64,000 bases of DNA from Orychophragmus violaceus (GCA_030180135.1 CM058239.1:64983823-65047822), one strand, 5' to 3'. Positions 45,966-58,288 are shown, counted from the first letter of the stretch. Numbers and translations: made by a program. Notes: generated by a model from the letters alone, not told the origin.

Positions 45966-46760
45966 ATGCCAAACCCTCATGTATATTGGCCGTTGCCTCG
46001 TTTCAACGACCCACCCAACGAAACACGGTCCGTGACGAGAAGGCGGAGGGAGGCAGCGAGACCATTCAACCTGCTCGGCTTGCCGGAAGATCTGGTAAGG
46101 AACATTCTTGTTCGTGTCTGCAAAAATGACATGCAAGATCTCCGCCACTCGAGGATTACGTGCACTCGTCTGAATGGAATGTCTCAAACTGACGAGTTCT
46201 ACGCCTCTAGTAATCTACAGAAGATAAGTCATTGGACTTGGACTCCCGGTTTTGACTGGAAAAAGTTCCATGAGAGGTGCTACGATGCAGGCAACAGAAC
46301 CGCCATCTGCCTCAAAGGAGTCTCCAATTTGTTGTTCGAGAACAAGCGGATCGAAGGAGTCGGTAAAATCAAGGTTTCTGTAGGAAAAGGATGCATCATG
46401 AGCGAGTATATCTACGGCATGATGTGCAAAATGTTCAGGGAAGATTGGGAGGGAGTCTTCGGTAAGTATCAATTTACTAGAGAACGTGCTACTCATCTTC
46501 GAAGCAAATTTCCTAAGATCATTGGGAATGGGTGGGAAAGGGATATTCCAGATTGGTTAATTGCGAAACGTGACCAAAACGACCATCATATGATCACCGA
46601 GTGCAAATGTTCGAAATACAAATATGGTGGGAGAAGCCCAAGGGGGACGATATGTGTGATAAATGTTACTGGATTTTGTAGGTTGCCTATGTTTACAAAA
46701 TGGTCGCGGAAAAGTTTATTCTCTTTGAGTGCAATCGTTGAATTTTGGGGTTGTTATTAG
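45966..46760 (+). pseudogene. F-box (At1g67623-like) gene, copy 2, probably C-terminally frameshifted
   Basis: A 264-codon ORF contains an F-box-like segment (FNLLGLPEDLVRNILVRV, residues about 37-54), a linker, and a Sel1-like region with FHERCYDAGN and SEYIYGMMCKMF. Members of this Brassicaceae family recruit targets to SCF ubiquitin ligases. A Cys-rich C-terminal segment homologous to copy 1 (CDKCYW, then CNR) is readable only in another frame after about 46620, with an in-frame TAG. The annotated end is therefore likely altered by a frameshift. It lies within the CACTA bounds. Expression cannot be judged. Confidence 0.6.
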
Positions 46761-48719
46761 AACGTTTTAATTAATTTCCTATTTATGTTTGGAGCAAACT
46801 GCCTAAAACCTAAACCCATGTTTATAAACCCTAAACACTAAACCCTAGCTAATCCCTAATCTCTAAATGAGAGACAAGGAGAATATTCAATCTTTCTCTC
46901 TACCGATACTATTCAATTTCCTTCATATAACCACTTCATGTCGCTATGTATATTGATTTAGATCATTCGAGTTAAAAGAAAAGACGAAACCTCAAAATTT
47001 TAAGAGTATTTAATTAGTTTTGACCATTAATCACTACTTTGAAATGAATTGATTGATCAAATTTGAGAGTATCACGGAAATATGTTTGTTGAACCCCACA
47101 ATGAAACCTCATAATGAGTTGTTACGGATCCTTTTTAGGGTATAGGGTTTTGGTCACTCCAAAAAGAACTCTACAATACCCTAAACCCTTAAAATATAAA
47201 GTTTTGTATGTGCTTTAACATTCTAGTCCGAAAACTATTTCTTAGATCTTGATGTATACTATTTTTAATATGTGTGTTACCAAAATTGCAAAACTATTTC
47301 AAAGAATTTAAAACACAAAATTTACTTTCATAAAACGTGTATTCAATCGTTGTTTATACTGTGAGCAAAATTGTTCTGATTTTTTCAATATAAAAAAAAA
47401 AGCAAAATAGATTAGTTAAATTTTTAAAACAGAGTCAATAAAAAAGGAATACATCACGACCAAGTTACGCATACAAGTGGGCAAAAATTCAAAATATTTG
47501 CCAAATAATTCCAGGAAACCTAAACCCAATTTAATAGCCCAAAACATTTTAATTACCCGCCTGTGCCCAAGAATTTTCGACAAAGTGCCGAAAAATCATC
47601 AAATTCGTCAAACCCTTATTTTATTTTGTTCTTCCCCTTTTCAGAAATCTCCTTCGAAACATCTCCTTTTCTACGCCCACCCATCTAAAACTGATATCTC
47701 TTCTTCGAATCTCTTATTCGAAGCTTTCCATTTCATAGCTAACTTTCGCTGAAACCCTATAGACTCTCTCAAATTCTTCTTTGAATATCTCAATCACGAA
47801 ACCCTTCGTGAATCGATGCCTACGGCTATAGGTAGCTATATCGTTAGTTTCCTTCTGCTTTGCTTTGCTTGTGAAACGGGACAGGCTCTGAATCTGATTA
47901 TTTGTTTACAATTAATTTTTGTTCTACAGGTTGTAAACGACTCATATAATCCACAGTCTGGCTAAGTTGGTTATATTTTTAACGAGTGTTTGAAGAGTTA
48001 GAGTCTGAAGGTTAGGATGCTAATCTTATAGTTAACACGCAATTGAAGACACCAATCTCTTCTTAACTCATTAATTTGTTCTGATAAGTTTGAGTGACTA
48101 ATCGCTTACAAGATAATCAATGTATCATTTGAGACATGGTCAAACCATTCATAACTTTCTTCTGAAACATTTGTTGAGGAGATCTATCAACGACGCATGA
48201 AAGACATGGTTAGCAACACAAAGGATTGCTGAAGCACTGCAAAGAACTCCGACCACGTGAGATATCAACAGTTTAATATAACAACATCTTTCCTCAGTTA
48301 AAGTCGCTGTTTTCACAATCCATAATTATAAAGTCATCGATCTTTATTTAATTATTTTCTCTTACTGTCTGTAATTGTCACAGGCCACTGAGAAGGATGG
48401 ACGAGTAAATCCTGATGGAGTCGAAAGCCTGATAGCTAATCGGAAATGCGTAAGCACAAGCAACCCATACACTTTTCAGCGTTGTCGCCCACCAAGAGCA
48501 ACTAACAGAAGCTCAAAGTAAAACAACAACACCATCTTATTCATAGGTTACTTATCACTGTCTCTTGCACTTGTTAATTTTTTGGTGTATGATTTGACAA
48601 CTACTAAATGATGGAGTTTGCGTTTTGATGCAAGTGTTTGTTATGTTTGTTGTACCATTCAAATTACGGTATCACCGATTACCAAATCGGAAATGAAATT
48701 AATCCAATTCTAAATTTTA
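46761..48719. other. Internal CACTA element 2 sequence with possible gene-fragment exons
   Basis: The first part (46797-47200) is AT-rich with telomere-like AAACCCTAAA phrases. From about 47480 to 48530 there are features of a 5' gene end on the plus strand: a C/T-rich leader, a short ATG exon near 47817, and a later open segment after an acceptor-like CAG near 48383 (ATEKDGRVNPDGVESL). I do not recognise a gene. These may be captured or element-encoded exons. Confidence 0.3.
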
Positions 48720-49594
48720 CGAAAAAGCCACTAAACGGTCATCCATTTTTCGCACAATACACACAAACTAGTCACTAAATATTTACCATCAGCGAATCTA
48801 TATTTTCCATCTAGTCGCTTAATAATCGTTATAATATCATTACACCGTCGCCAAGTAGCCACCATTTCTTACGACTATGTTGTGACTATATTAGACAGTC
48901 AGATAGCAGTCGGCAAGACAGTACCATAATCGAATCTGGATGTTTCGTTTAGACGCTGCATAGTCGTTTAACAGTCGACAATTAATAGCAAGATGTTTAC
49001 CAAAATCATATTTGGATTCTCCATTTTGTCGTCTTATAATCGGTAAATTAGTCAATAACTAGTCGCCAAAACGTCATCCTCTACGACTAAGTCGTGACTA
49101 TACTACATAGTCACATACCAGTCGCCACATAGTGGCGATATCATTACCATAATCGTATATGGATGTTCAGATTAGTCGCGGGATAGTAGTTAAAATGGTC
49201 GTTACGCAGTCACTCCATAGTGGCTAATATTTACGACTACTTTCTGACTATACAATACAGTCACATATTAATCGCCCCATGGTCACCTGAGTTAACGACT
49301 ATTTGATGACAACATCTCTCCGAGCGTTTCTAGACTCCCTCTATAGTCGCACAATTGTCGCTACCGTAGTCGCAGTTTAGTCCCTATATCTTCCGACGAC
49401 ACTGCGTCAATTTTACGATTACCTATGTTGGTCGTATAAATAGTCGTAACTCGCCGACTAATAATACGACTATGAGATTTAGCGACTATTGATTGACAAC
49501 TACCATATTTAGTCGTATGTTTGTCGTAAAACCCCGATCAACGACTATTATGCGATTAAAAGTGCAGTCGTAAAAACGATGTTTTCTTGCAGTG
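48720..49594. repeat. Right subterminal and terminal repeats of CACTA element 2
   Basis: Dense copies of AGTCGC/GTCGTA-type motifs in both orientations end at the terminal inverted repeat (GTTTTCTTGCAGTG, ending 49594). Confidence 0.88.
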
Positions 49595-49908
49595 TATCCG
49601 ACCGACAAAGGCCAAACAATAGATATGGAGAACAGGGAGCAACATGAGGGTCAGAAGGGTCTGGAAGATCGGGAGAGGAGACCGCAGAAGGAGGAGCTGA
49701 AGGAAATTCCGGTGGCGGCAGCTTTGGAGGAGGAGGAGGGGGAAAAAGCCAACGAAAACACAAAACTTGAACCATAAACCAGAGAAACCATGGCAGAAAG
49801 GAAGTGGAGGGAGAAAGGAGAAGATTCTCGCAGGTGGGCGAGAGGCCGCACCAACGGCGGCTTAACAATGCAAAACCTTAATCGTCCTAGGGAAGGAGAG
49901 AGAGACAT
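49595..49908 (-). pseudogene. 5' part of the membrane-protein-like gene split by CACTA element 2
   Basis: A minus-strand open frame (from 49868) encodes a hydrophobic, then Pro/Ser-rich, stretch ending LLFGLCRSD at the CACTA junction. Joined through the TAT duplication, it stays open into the 32292-31342 piece. An ATG at 49906-49908 opens another frame with an IVKPPL phrase resembling VVKPQL in the paralogue. The true start and exon structure are uncertain. Confidence 0.5.
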
Positions 49909-50401
49909 GTCCCTTTTTTTTTATTTTGAGTGGTTGGGGTTCGTTATTGTTAGAGTTCATTAAAAATACAAGAGAGAATCAACCATTTTTCAATTTAAAA
50001 ATAAATGGCTTAGAAATTAAAAAGGGATTGCTCAACAAAACATTTGGGCTTGAGAGACAGTTTAGCATTTAATCCACTAAATAATGAATCAAAACTACCA
50101 ATTTCTCCGAACAAAAACCATATTTTCACTTCTTGTAATCCGATTTAATATAAACAAAATATCAATCGATATGGAAACCCCAAATAGTAGAACCAAAATC
50201 TGAATCTCGACCGGATCAAAACGGAACGAGAACCTGGACAATCCGCCCTTGCTTCTTTATTTGGTAATATGGGATTTTTATCCCACTCTGATCTTCATCC
50301 CGCAAATGATCAGATGTTGATTGTGATTGGTAATCTTAGGTGCAATGTGTAGATTTTGTTGTTTAATTGAGTAGTTTTCCTAAGTGACTGTTGTGGTTAA
50401 A
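49909..50401. other. Intergenic, nothing recognised
   Basis: AT-rich sequence without a convincing ORF, repeat or RNA gene. Confidence 0.6.
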
Positions 50402-51906
50402 TCAACTGAGTGTATCTCTAGATTCAGTGTTTTTTTTTGTTTTGGTCAACAAATATTTTATAAATGTATAATCTTCATAAGTGGAGTAATTGTTCTCAAT
50501 ATACAAGGCCAACTTGGCAAAATAAACAAAGGCTAATTCATAGAAAGGGAAACAACATAGTAAGATAAGGGAAACATAACACCTAAACAAATAAAAGTCG
50601 CAGAGAAGTTCTCTGAACTCAGCGACGATCGAGTTGGTAGGCGAGACGAAGCCATTGGGATTGGAGAACACATAAGGCGAATAATCACCCGAGATTAGAA
50701 CAACAACAAGTGCACAATTAACAATATCCAAAGCGGCTGCAAAGCCTTTGATTAATCTTGAGACCAAAGTCTCTGAAATCTTCAATAGATCACTCCTTGC
50801 ACCAAACTCATTCAAAGAAAGAGGTGAACAAGAGAGGGAAGACATCTCCGAAATGGAGGAAAAAGGACAACAAATGTCCAAAACTACCCGACTAGCGGGA
50901 AAAAAGAAAGTAACATCCTCATACAGAGGTAATCGGGTAACATCCTCGTAAAGAGGTAATTAGGTAACATCCTCATGAAGAGGTAATTGAGTAACATCCT
51001 TATGAAGAAGTAAAGAGGGGCTAAGACTTAGTCTAGCATCCTCATAAAGAGGTAATTTGGGTGACGAGAGATTATACCTAAAGAGAATTAATATTAATAT
51101 AGGACTAAAATCAGTCAATTCCACAGAGTTCCAAGAAAACTTAAACGCCAAACCTGAAACCAATATGACAAGAAGTCTCCAGGATGATTGAGATATCAGC
51201 GGATACATGGTGGGCAAGGTGAAGATAGAGATGCCTGATATCTGCAAAATGCAGTAAAATCCACTAGAATACTAAACTCTCCAAACCAGAGATGGGAAAC
51301 AAACCAAATATGTGGAGATGCGAGCAACCAATGGGAACTGGAGATGGGGACGAATAGGGTGAACATGGGAGACATGGACGGAGACTGAGTAAATGGGGGA
51401 GCATGACTGGCGAGCATCTAAAGAGGAGCTCTTGTCCAAGGAGCTGTCCAAGATGTCAACGCCAGCCTAGCAACAAGAGACAGAAACCGGTAATCAAGAC
51501 AGGGAGAGTTTGAAGGCTCGTAATGTTTTAGAACCACAAAGACAACCAGAACGAAGCCGGTTGCAAGCACATTGAGTAAACTCTGGAGAGCATAAGAAGC
51601 AAACTTCATATCTGAAGGATGAGATGGTCTCCATATCGGCGCCGGCAAGACGCCGCGGCAGAGGGGAGGCAGAGGCTTCAGGTAGAGCGGAGAGCGAGGA
51701 CTGCAGAGACGGAGGATCACAAGGTAGCGGTCGCCGGTAAACAAGCAGAGCAGGCAGGTAAAGAGATGATGAGGAGGAGGACGGCAGATATGAGCTGGGC
51801 TCCTACGGCGGTGGTGAGGGCAGCCGCAAAAGTGGAGGAGAAGGAACCACAAGCACGACAGAGAAAGTTGCGGCTTCACGACCAGAGAAGAATGCTCGAC
51901 GAGCAT
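50402..51906 (-). pseudogene. Membrane-protein-like paralogue, broken
   Basis: This paralogue of the split gene reads from an ATG at 51904-51906 through a hydrophobic region with SDMKFASYALQSL. It then runs through broken frames to a C-terminal hydrophobic block (50402-50881) containing CALVVVLIS and EFRELL. In between, 50905-51060 encodes tandem 10-residue units of LPLHEDVT(Q/R) type. I do not recognise the family, which looks like a lineage-specific transmembrane protein. At least two stops or frame changes interrupt it, unless some are introns. Confidence 0.5.
50905..51060 (-). repeat. Roughly 30-bp tandem repeats coding LPLHEDVT units
   Basis: Four to five copies of a unit containing GAGGTAAT and GTAACATCCTCAT, mostly in frame on the minus strand. 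Related LPLYE phrases occur in the split paralogue near 31950-32030. Confidence 0.75.
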
Positions 51907-52156
51907 TTTAAAATGATTGAGAAATGGTTGTTTCGATCGAACGAAATGAAGTGCGACTGATTAGTAGTTTTAATTATTCTTAATTTTTGATATTTTTATT
52001 TTTTGGTCAAGAATTTTTGAATTTTAAAATTTATGTGCTGTAGCCACTATCTTCTGCTAATATATATCTACAAAAGATTATGTTTTCAAGGCTAAATGAA
52101 CGTTTCTGGCTAATATTATTTTATTGAAATTTATGATTGATAAATTAGAACTTTTA

Positions 52157-52706
52157 GAGCATCTTTATTGGAAGTTTAAAAAATTCTCAATAAAAATATA
52201 TCATATAATTATTAAAAAAATATTATTTAAATAGCAATATCTTTTTTATCAAATTATTTAAATAGCAAAATTTTAAAACCGATTCTCATTCGAGAAACTA
52301 TGAGAAACTTTCTCTCATTTCAAAACATTGATACTTGTCATGTTATGATTGATTTATATTTTCTTATATAAATTAAATCTTTCATTCATTTAGAATCTTA
52401 GTTATATAGTTTACAAATTTTTTTTTATTTACTTTTTGTTTTCTTACAAATCTTAAAATAAAATTATCTAGATATTAAACTCCATTTGTATAAATTTAAA
52501 TTATATAAATATTATTTTATATTAATGTAACAATATGTTGTTAGAAATATATTTTTGTTAACAATTTGATGAATAATATATAATTTTTATTAAAATATTA
52601 ATATTATATTAATAAGATATCCATTGAGATACTTTATGGTATCTTACTAATGGAGCTACATTTTTTTATGAGAAACTCGTAGAGTATCTTATCAATGGAG
52701 ATGCTC
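52157..52706. mobile_element. Tourist-like MITE, 550 bp
   Basis: The terminal inverted repeats GAGCATCTTTATTGG and (inverted) GAGCATCTCCATTG are flanked by a 3-bp target duplication TTA (52154-52156 and 52707-52709), typical of PIF/Harbinger MITEs. The interior is very AT-rich and non-coding. The preceding 51961-52153 shows nothing. Confidence 0.8.
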
Positions 52707-52719
52707 TTATACATGGGCA

Positions 52720-53206
52720 TTTACCCGAAACCCGAAATCCAAACTCGAGCCGACTCGAAAAATCCGATCATAATCTGAACCGATTCTACAAAAAAATATC
52801 TGAATGGGGCTTAATATCTGAATCCGAACCGAACCCGAACAAGTACCCATATCGGCTACTTTCGAATATTTCTTCGAAAGATTCTACCCAAGTAAGAGGC
52901 TATTTCTTCATAGGATTCTACCCGAAGTAACCCGAATTTTTACCTAATTTTCAGTAATTATTTGAGTAGTTTTTATCGGTTATTGGGTAGGACGGATATT
53001 TTTTAGTATTTTTGTATAGTTTTAGGTAGTTTAAGTATATATTTTACAGGATTTTTGAGTATTTTCATATCTTTTTGAATACTTTTCGAGTTTTCAGTCA
53101 TTTTTTGTAATTTCGGGTACCCGAACCCGACAAGTTCCGAACCGAACCCGATCTTAATAATACTCAAACGGGGTCTCTAACCCTTAACCCTAAAATCTGA
53201 AAGAGT
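52720..53206. other. CCGAACCCGA-rich element arm
   Basis: Phrases such as CCGAACCGAACCCGA occur at 52720-52860 and 53115-53160. Related ones appear at 54885-54925 beyond the nested elements. This suggests one older repeat element into which the palindromic-TIR element inserted. The superfamily is not determined. Confidence 0.4.
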
Positions 53207-53424
53207 AATACCTGGGTTCACCCCTAGAGGTGAACCCTTTTGTTCACTTCCACCTTTTTTAACCAATCAAATAATTCCACATAATCTAATATTAAAAATA
53301 ATTAAAATTTTAAAAATGTTATAAAAATAAGAAAATAAAAATTGAATTTAAAAGAAAAGAAAAGAAAATATATTTTATTTTAGACAAAACTTAAAAATAA
53401 TTTTTTTTATAAAAATACTAAAAC

Positions 53425-54000
53425 CTTAATCTTAATCTCTAAACCCTAAATTCTAAACCCTAAACCCTAAACGATAATTTGAACCTAAAATATTAAAATT
53501 AAAACTAAACCCTAATCCCTAAACCCAATATGTAAATCTTAAAAAATAAAAAAACTAAACCCTAATCCCTAAACCCTAAACCCTAACCCAAAGAGCTTAA
53601 AACCTAATCCACAAACCCTAAACCCAAAGAGCTTAAACCCTATACCATAAACCCTAATCCCTAAACCCAATATGTAAATCTTAAAAAATAAAAAACTAAA
53701 CCCTAATCCCTAAACCCTAACCCAAAGAGCTTAAACTCTAATCCCTAAACTCTAAACCCAAAGAGCTTAAACACTATACCATAAACCCTAATCCCTAAAC
53801 CTTAAACCCCAAAGGGTTTACATTCAAAGGGTCCTTAATCCCTAAACCCCAAAAGTTTTAGATCCAAATGGTCCATAATCCTTAAACCCTAAACCCAAAA
53901 GAATTTAAACAATAATCCCTAAACTCTAAACCCTAAAGGTCTTAAACCCTAAACCCTAAGCCGTAAACCCTAAACCATAATTCGTAGATCCTAAACTCCA
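53425..54000. repeat. Degenerate telomere-like (CCCTAAA)n repeats
   Basis: Dozens of AAACCCTAA-type units alternate with a higher-order phrase (CCCAAAGAGCTTAAAC and AATCCCTAAACC). The interstitial location inside an inverted-repeat element and the degeneracy argue against a true telomere. Confidence 0.85.
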
Positions 54001-54327
54001 ATTTATGAACTCTAAAAATATATAGATATTGATATATATATTATTATCTATTTTTATAAAATATTTGAATGTCTTTAATTCTTTAATTTTAATTTTATAA
54101 TTTTATTTAAAATAATATTACATGAAATATTTTTATTGGTTAAAAAAGAGGGAGTGAACAAATGGGTTCACCTCTAGGGGTGAAACATTGTCTCATATGC
54201 CCCTCTTTCTCAGAATCTAATCTCTTATACCCCCACTTAATCTACGTGCCCCTCATTTTTTAAATGAAATCCTGTGATGACGATTTTGCCCTTCTCATTT
54301 TGATTTAATTTATATGAATAATCGTTG

Positions 54328-54628
54328 TACCAGTATTACCTTCATTACCAGTGTTACCTCCAGTAGTACTAGTATTACCAGAACCAGTATTACCTCCAAT
54401 GGTACTGGTATTACCAGTGATACCTCTAGTGTTACTAGTGTCATCTGTATTACCAGTATTACCTCCATTGTAGTATTACTTCCAGTGGTGTTGGTATTAC
54501 CAGTATTACCAGTACCAGTGTTACCTCCAGTGGTACTGGTATTACCAGTGTTACCTGTATTACCAGTATTACATATACTTGTAATATTACCTGTAGAAAA
54601 AATATCGGTATTACCAGTATTACCACGC
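54328..54628. repeat. Array of YAGTATTAY motifs
   Basis: At least eight exact YAGTATTAY matches (mostly CAGTATTAC) and many one-off variants (CAGTGTTAC, TGGTATTAC) lie in 300 bp. The random expectation is about one per 65,000 positions per strand. The same degenerate motif has been reported as the target of the VANC21 anti-silencing protein of Arabidopsis VANDAL21. Confidence 0.85.
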
Positions 54629-54701
54629 CGGTGAGATTCGAACCCTGGGCGCGCATCGCGCACAGGTATGCGCGTAGAGCTCCTAACCACTGAGCTACCG
54701 T
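54626..54701 (-). ncRNA. tRNA-like pol III cassette (SINE-like head or degenerate tRNA)
   Basis: On the minus strand there is an A-box-like TAGCTCAGTGGTTAGGAG near 54680-54697 and a B-box GGTTCGAATC near 54635-54644. Between them lies a GC-rich hairpin (CGCGCA...TGTGCGCG). The arms do not make a clean tRNA cloverleaf, so a SINE head or tRNA-derived insert is more likely than a working tRNA. Confidence 0.55.
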
Positions 54702-55167
54702 TGTTTTCAACAAATACTTACCGGTTTAATTATATTTAAGTCCTTACAACCATTCATTAAGGGTAAAATTGTCATTTCGACATTAAAAATAAAACAGGGG
54801 CATTTGAGATTTATGATGGAGATATAGGGGCATACCAGCTCATGTCTCTCTAGGGGTGAACCTAAGTATTTTCCAATCTAAAAACCCAAAAACCCCGACC
54901 CGAACCCGAATGAGTACCCGAACGTCAATGCCTAATAACCCTTGTCCCATTCTGATGAAATGCACTTTTCGGGTTTTGTTTGATTTTAATGTAGAGTAAT
55001 TGTAGTCGGTGGGATTCAGAGATGGTTCCGGTTGGTCCTCGATCAGGTGATGCAATCTTCTCCATCATTGATCGCGTGGTCAATTCCTTAGTTCAGATTT
55101 TGAGGATTCTATTTCTTCAAAGGATAAGCCTCTTTCTATGTATGCTTCACTGCTGTTGTATGTGTTG

Positions 55168-57000
<1,833 letters not shown>

Positions 57001-57097
57001 TATGAGAAGTATAATTTGAAGCCAATTCCAAATCTTTGATTCGGTTTTGTTGTGGAGACGTAATGTTTGATCTCTTGAGATTTTGATGATTTTGTAA

Positions 57098-57525
57098 AAT
57101 GCAGAGTTGTTCACCTTGACGTATGGTGCAATTTTGCGTCAGTTTACGGACCTCGAAGAAATCGAGGAAGTAAAGAAAAACAAAATCGGGGAATTTAATA
57201 AACAACTTGATCAAATGTATTCTTCGTTCTTCGCTCTCTATACCGCTCTTCTTCCATTGCATTTCGATTTCGATTGTCTTTGAAGTTCTTCTGCATAATG
57301 TCTCTATTTCCTTTGTTTATATGCCATGGAGGGAATGAATAAAACAATCGACTTTCAAGAACATACTGATGAGTATTTATTATTTACATCTGTGAACCTC
57401 GTTATCACTAGCTTTCTGTCTGCAGGGGATACAACATTGGAATCCGACTTATTGATGAGTTTCTAGCTAAATCTGGTGTTTCCAGATGCGTTGATTTCAA
57501 GGAAACTGCTAAAATGATTGCCAAG
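57098..57525 (+). pseudogene. TRAPP subunit BET3 (TRAPPC3-like) gene fragment
   Basis: Two exons match plant BET3 as I recall it: 57098-57217 (NAELFTLTYGAI ... NKQLDQM) and 57426-57525 (GYNIGIRLIDEFLAKSG, then ETAKMIAK before a GT donor). BET3 is a core subunit of TRAPP complexes tethering vesicles at the Golgi. The first exon carries an extra KNKIGEF stretch. Exon 1 and everything after the third exon are missing, so this is a partial duplicate. The LTR remnant ends just upstream. Confidence 0.78.
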
Positions 57526-58110
57526 GTTTGCACTTTGGCCTTGACTTAGTTGTTTAGTCTCACGATTGTACAGTTTTGAAGTGTCCGGGCATCAAAGAAC
57601 GAGAGATTACTCTTGATTTATTTGAATGTTCACTCCGCTTGGCACTATAAGATAAACCTTATGTATCAAACTAGAGTCCTGGCTAATAAATATTTTAATG
57701 TCAACTGTCAAATATATCTTTTGGGGTTATATCATCATATCGAGTAGCTGTAGTAGGGTTTGCTTTATTTATATCGAGTGATGATACAAAACCTATACAT
57801 AAACAACGTCAGCTACAACTTAGGGATCCGACTAAAAAAATACACATATATATATATATATATTCTATTAATATACATTTAAAATAATTCATAGAGACAT
57901 TTTTAAAAATATTTTTCGTAATATATATTTTAAAAAATTTAGAGGGTATTTTTAATATAATTTTTATTAAAAATATAATATATTTTTTAGATTGAATAGG
58001 ACATACAAAAATATTATACCGACAGTGCAATTAAGTGAGATCAGAGTTTATATGTTTTGTATCATAACTGATTCAAACTTTAGAATGTGCGTATGTGACC
58101 GGTGACACGA
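57526..58110. other. AT-rich interval, nothing recognised
   Basis: This is probably intron-derived sequence after the BET3 exon, then AT-rich DNA with a TA run near 57845. No gene or repeat boundary is evident. Confidence 0.5.
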
Positions 58111-58288
58111 TGAGTAAATGAGAATAGGTGAAATTGAGGAGACGGAGAAGAGTTACCCTAATTTTTTGGGGGTGATTGCAAAAATGCCCCTGAAATTGAA
58201 GTCAACTCTGATTTTACCCTCGGCCCTCTCCTTCCTCTCGCGCGCTAATTTATCCCCTTGGTTATCTTGGTTATTCACGAGAATGCCA

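Larger units (their letters stand above)
32295..49594. mobile_element. Large CACTA transposon carrying gene fragments, with nested Copia
   Basis: The left end is CACTACAAGAAAACAGC and the right end, inverted, is CACTGCAAGAAAACATC. A perfect 3-bp target duplication TAT (32292-32294 and 49595-49597) is typical of CACTA elements. Both ends carry dense subterminal repeats built on TAGTCGC, GCGACTA and related motifs. Reading frames flanking the element rejoin across the empty site. Without the nested Copia (36864-44235) it is about 9.9 kb. No transposase was recognised. Instead it holds an OB-fold-like pseudogene and two F-box pseudogenes, so it is a non-autonomous, gene-carrying CACTA. Confidence 0.9.
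54185..54850. mobile_element. Small MULE-like element with VANDAL21-type motif array
   Basis: Imperfect inverted ends (ACATTGTCTCATATGCCCC and, inverted, ACATGAGCTGGTATGCCCC) and the flanking direct repeat TAGGGGTGAA (54175-54184 and 54851-54860; 9-13 bp depending on the boundary) fit a Mutator-like element. It inserted into the right terminal repeat of the 53207-54870 element, which reads correctly when it is removed. The interior contains the YAGTATTAY array and a tRNA-like cassette, with no transposase. VANDAL21 kinship is inferred from the motif only. Confidence 0.65.
53207..54870. mobile_element. Palindromic-TIR DNA element filled with telomere-like repeats, with nested MULE
   Basis: The left end begins AATACCTGGGTTCACCCCTA and the right end, inverted, AATACTTAGGTTCACCCCTA. 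The inverted similarity extends about 60 bp (to TTTTTTAACCAAT) once the nested element at 54185-54850 is removed. The terminus is itself palindromic (GGTTCACC...GGTGAACC). The interior is mostly degenerate CCCTAAA repeats with no ORF. I could not identify a clear target duplication, so the superfamily is open. Confidence 0.7.

Noticed and set aside
45966..46760. Calling F-box copy 2 a functional gene
   Set aside because: The conserved Cys-rich C-terminus is only in another frame with a stop, and the gene lies inside a transposon.
49548..49777. Plus-strand ORF at 49592-49777
   Set aside because: It is the antisense shadow of the membrane-protein gene's 5' part and has only charged low-complexity sequence.
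51619..51960. Plus-strand Arg/Ala-rich ORF of 113 codons
   Set aside because: It is antisense to the membrane-protein paralogue, which has family resemblance in its own frame.
53425..54000. A chromosome end or true telomere
   Set aside because: Repeats are degenerate, interstitial and enclosed by the inverted repeats of a DNA element.
54626..54701. Functional tRNA gene
   Set aside because: A- and B-box-like sequences are present but acceptor and anticodon arms do not pair cleanly, so it is kept only as a tRNA-like cassette.
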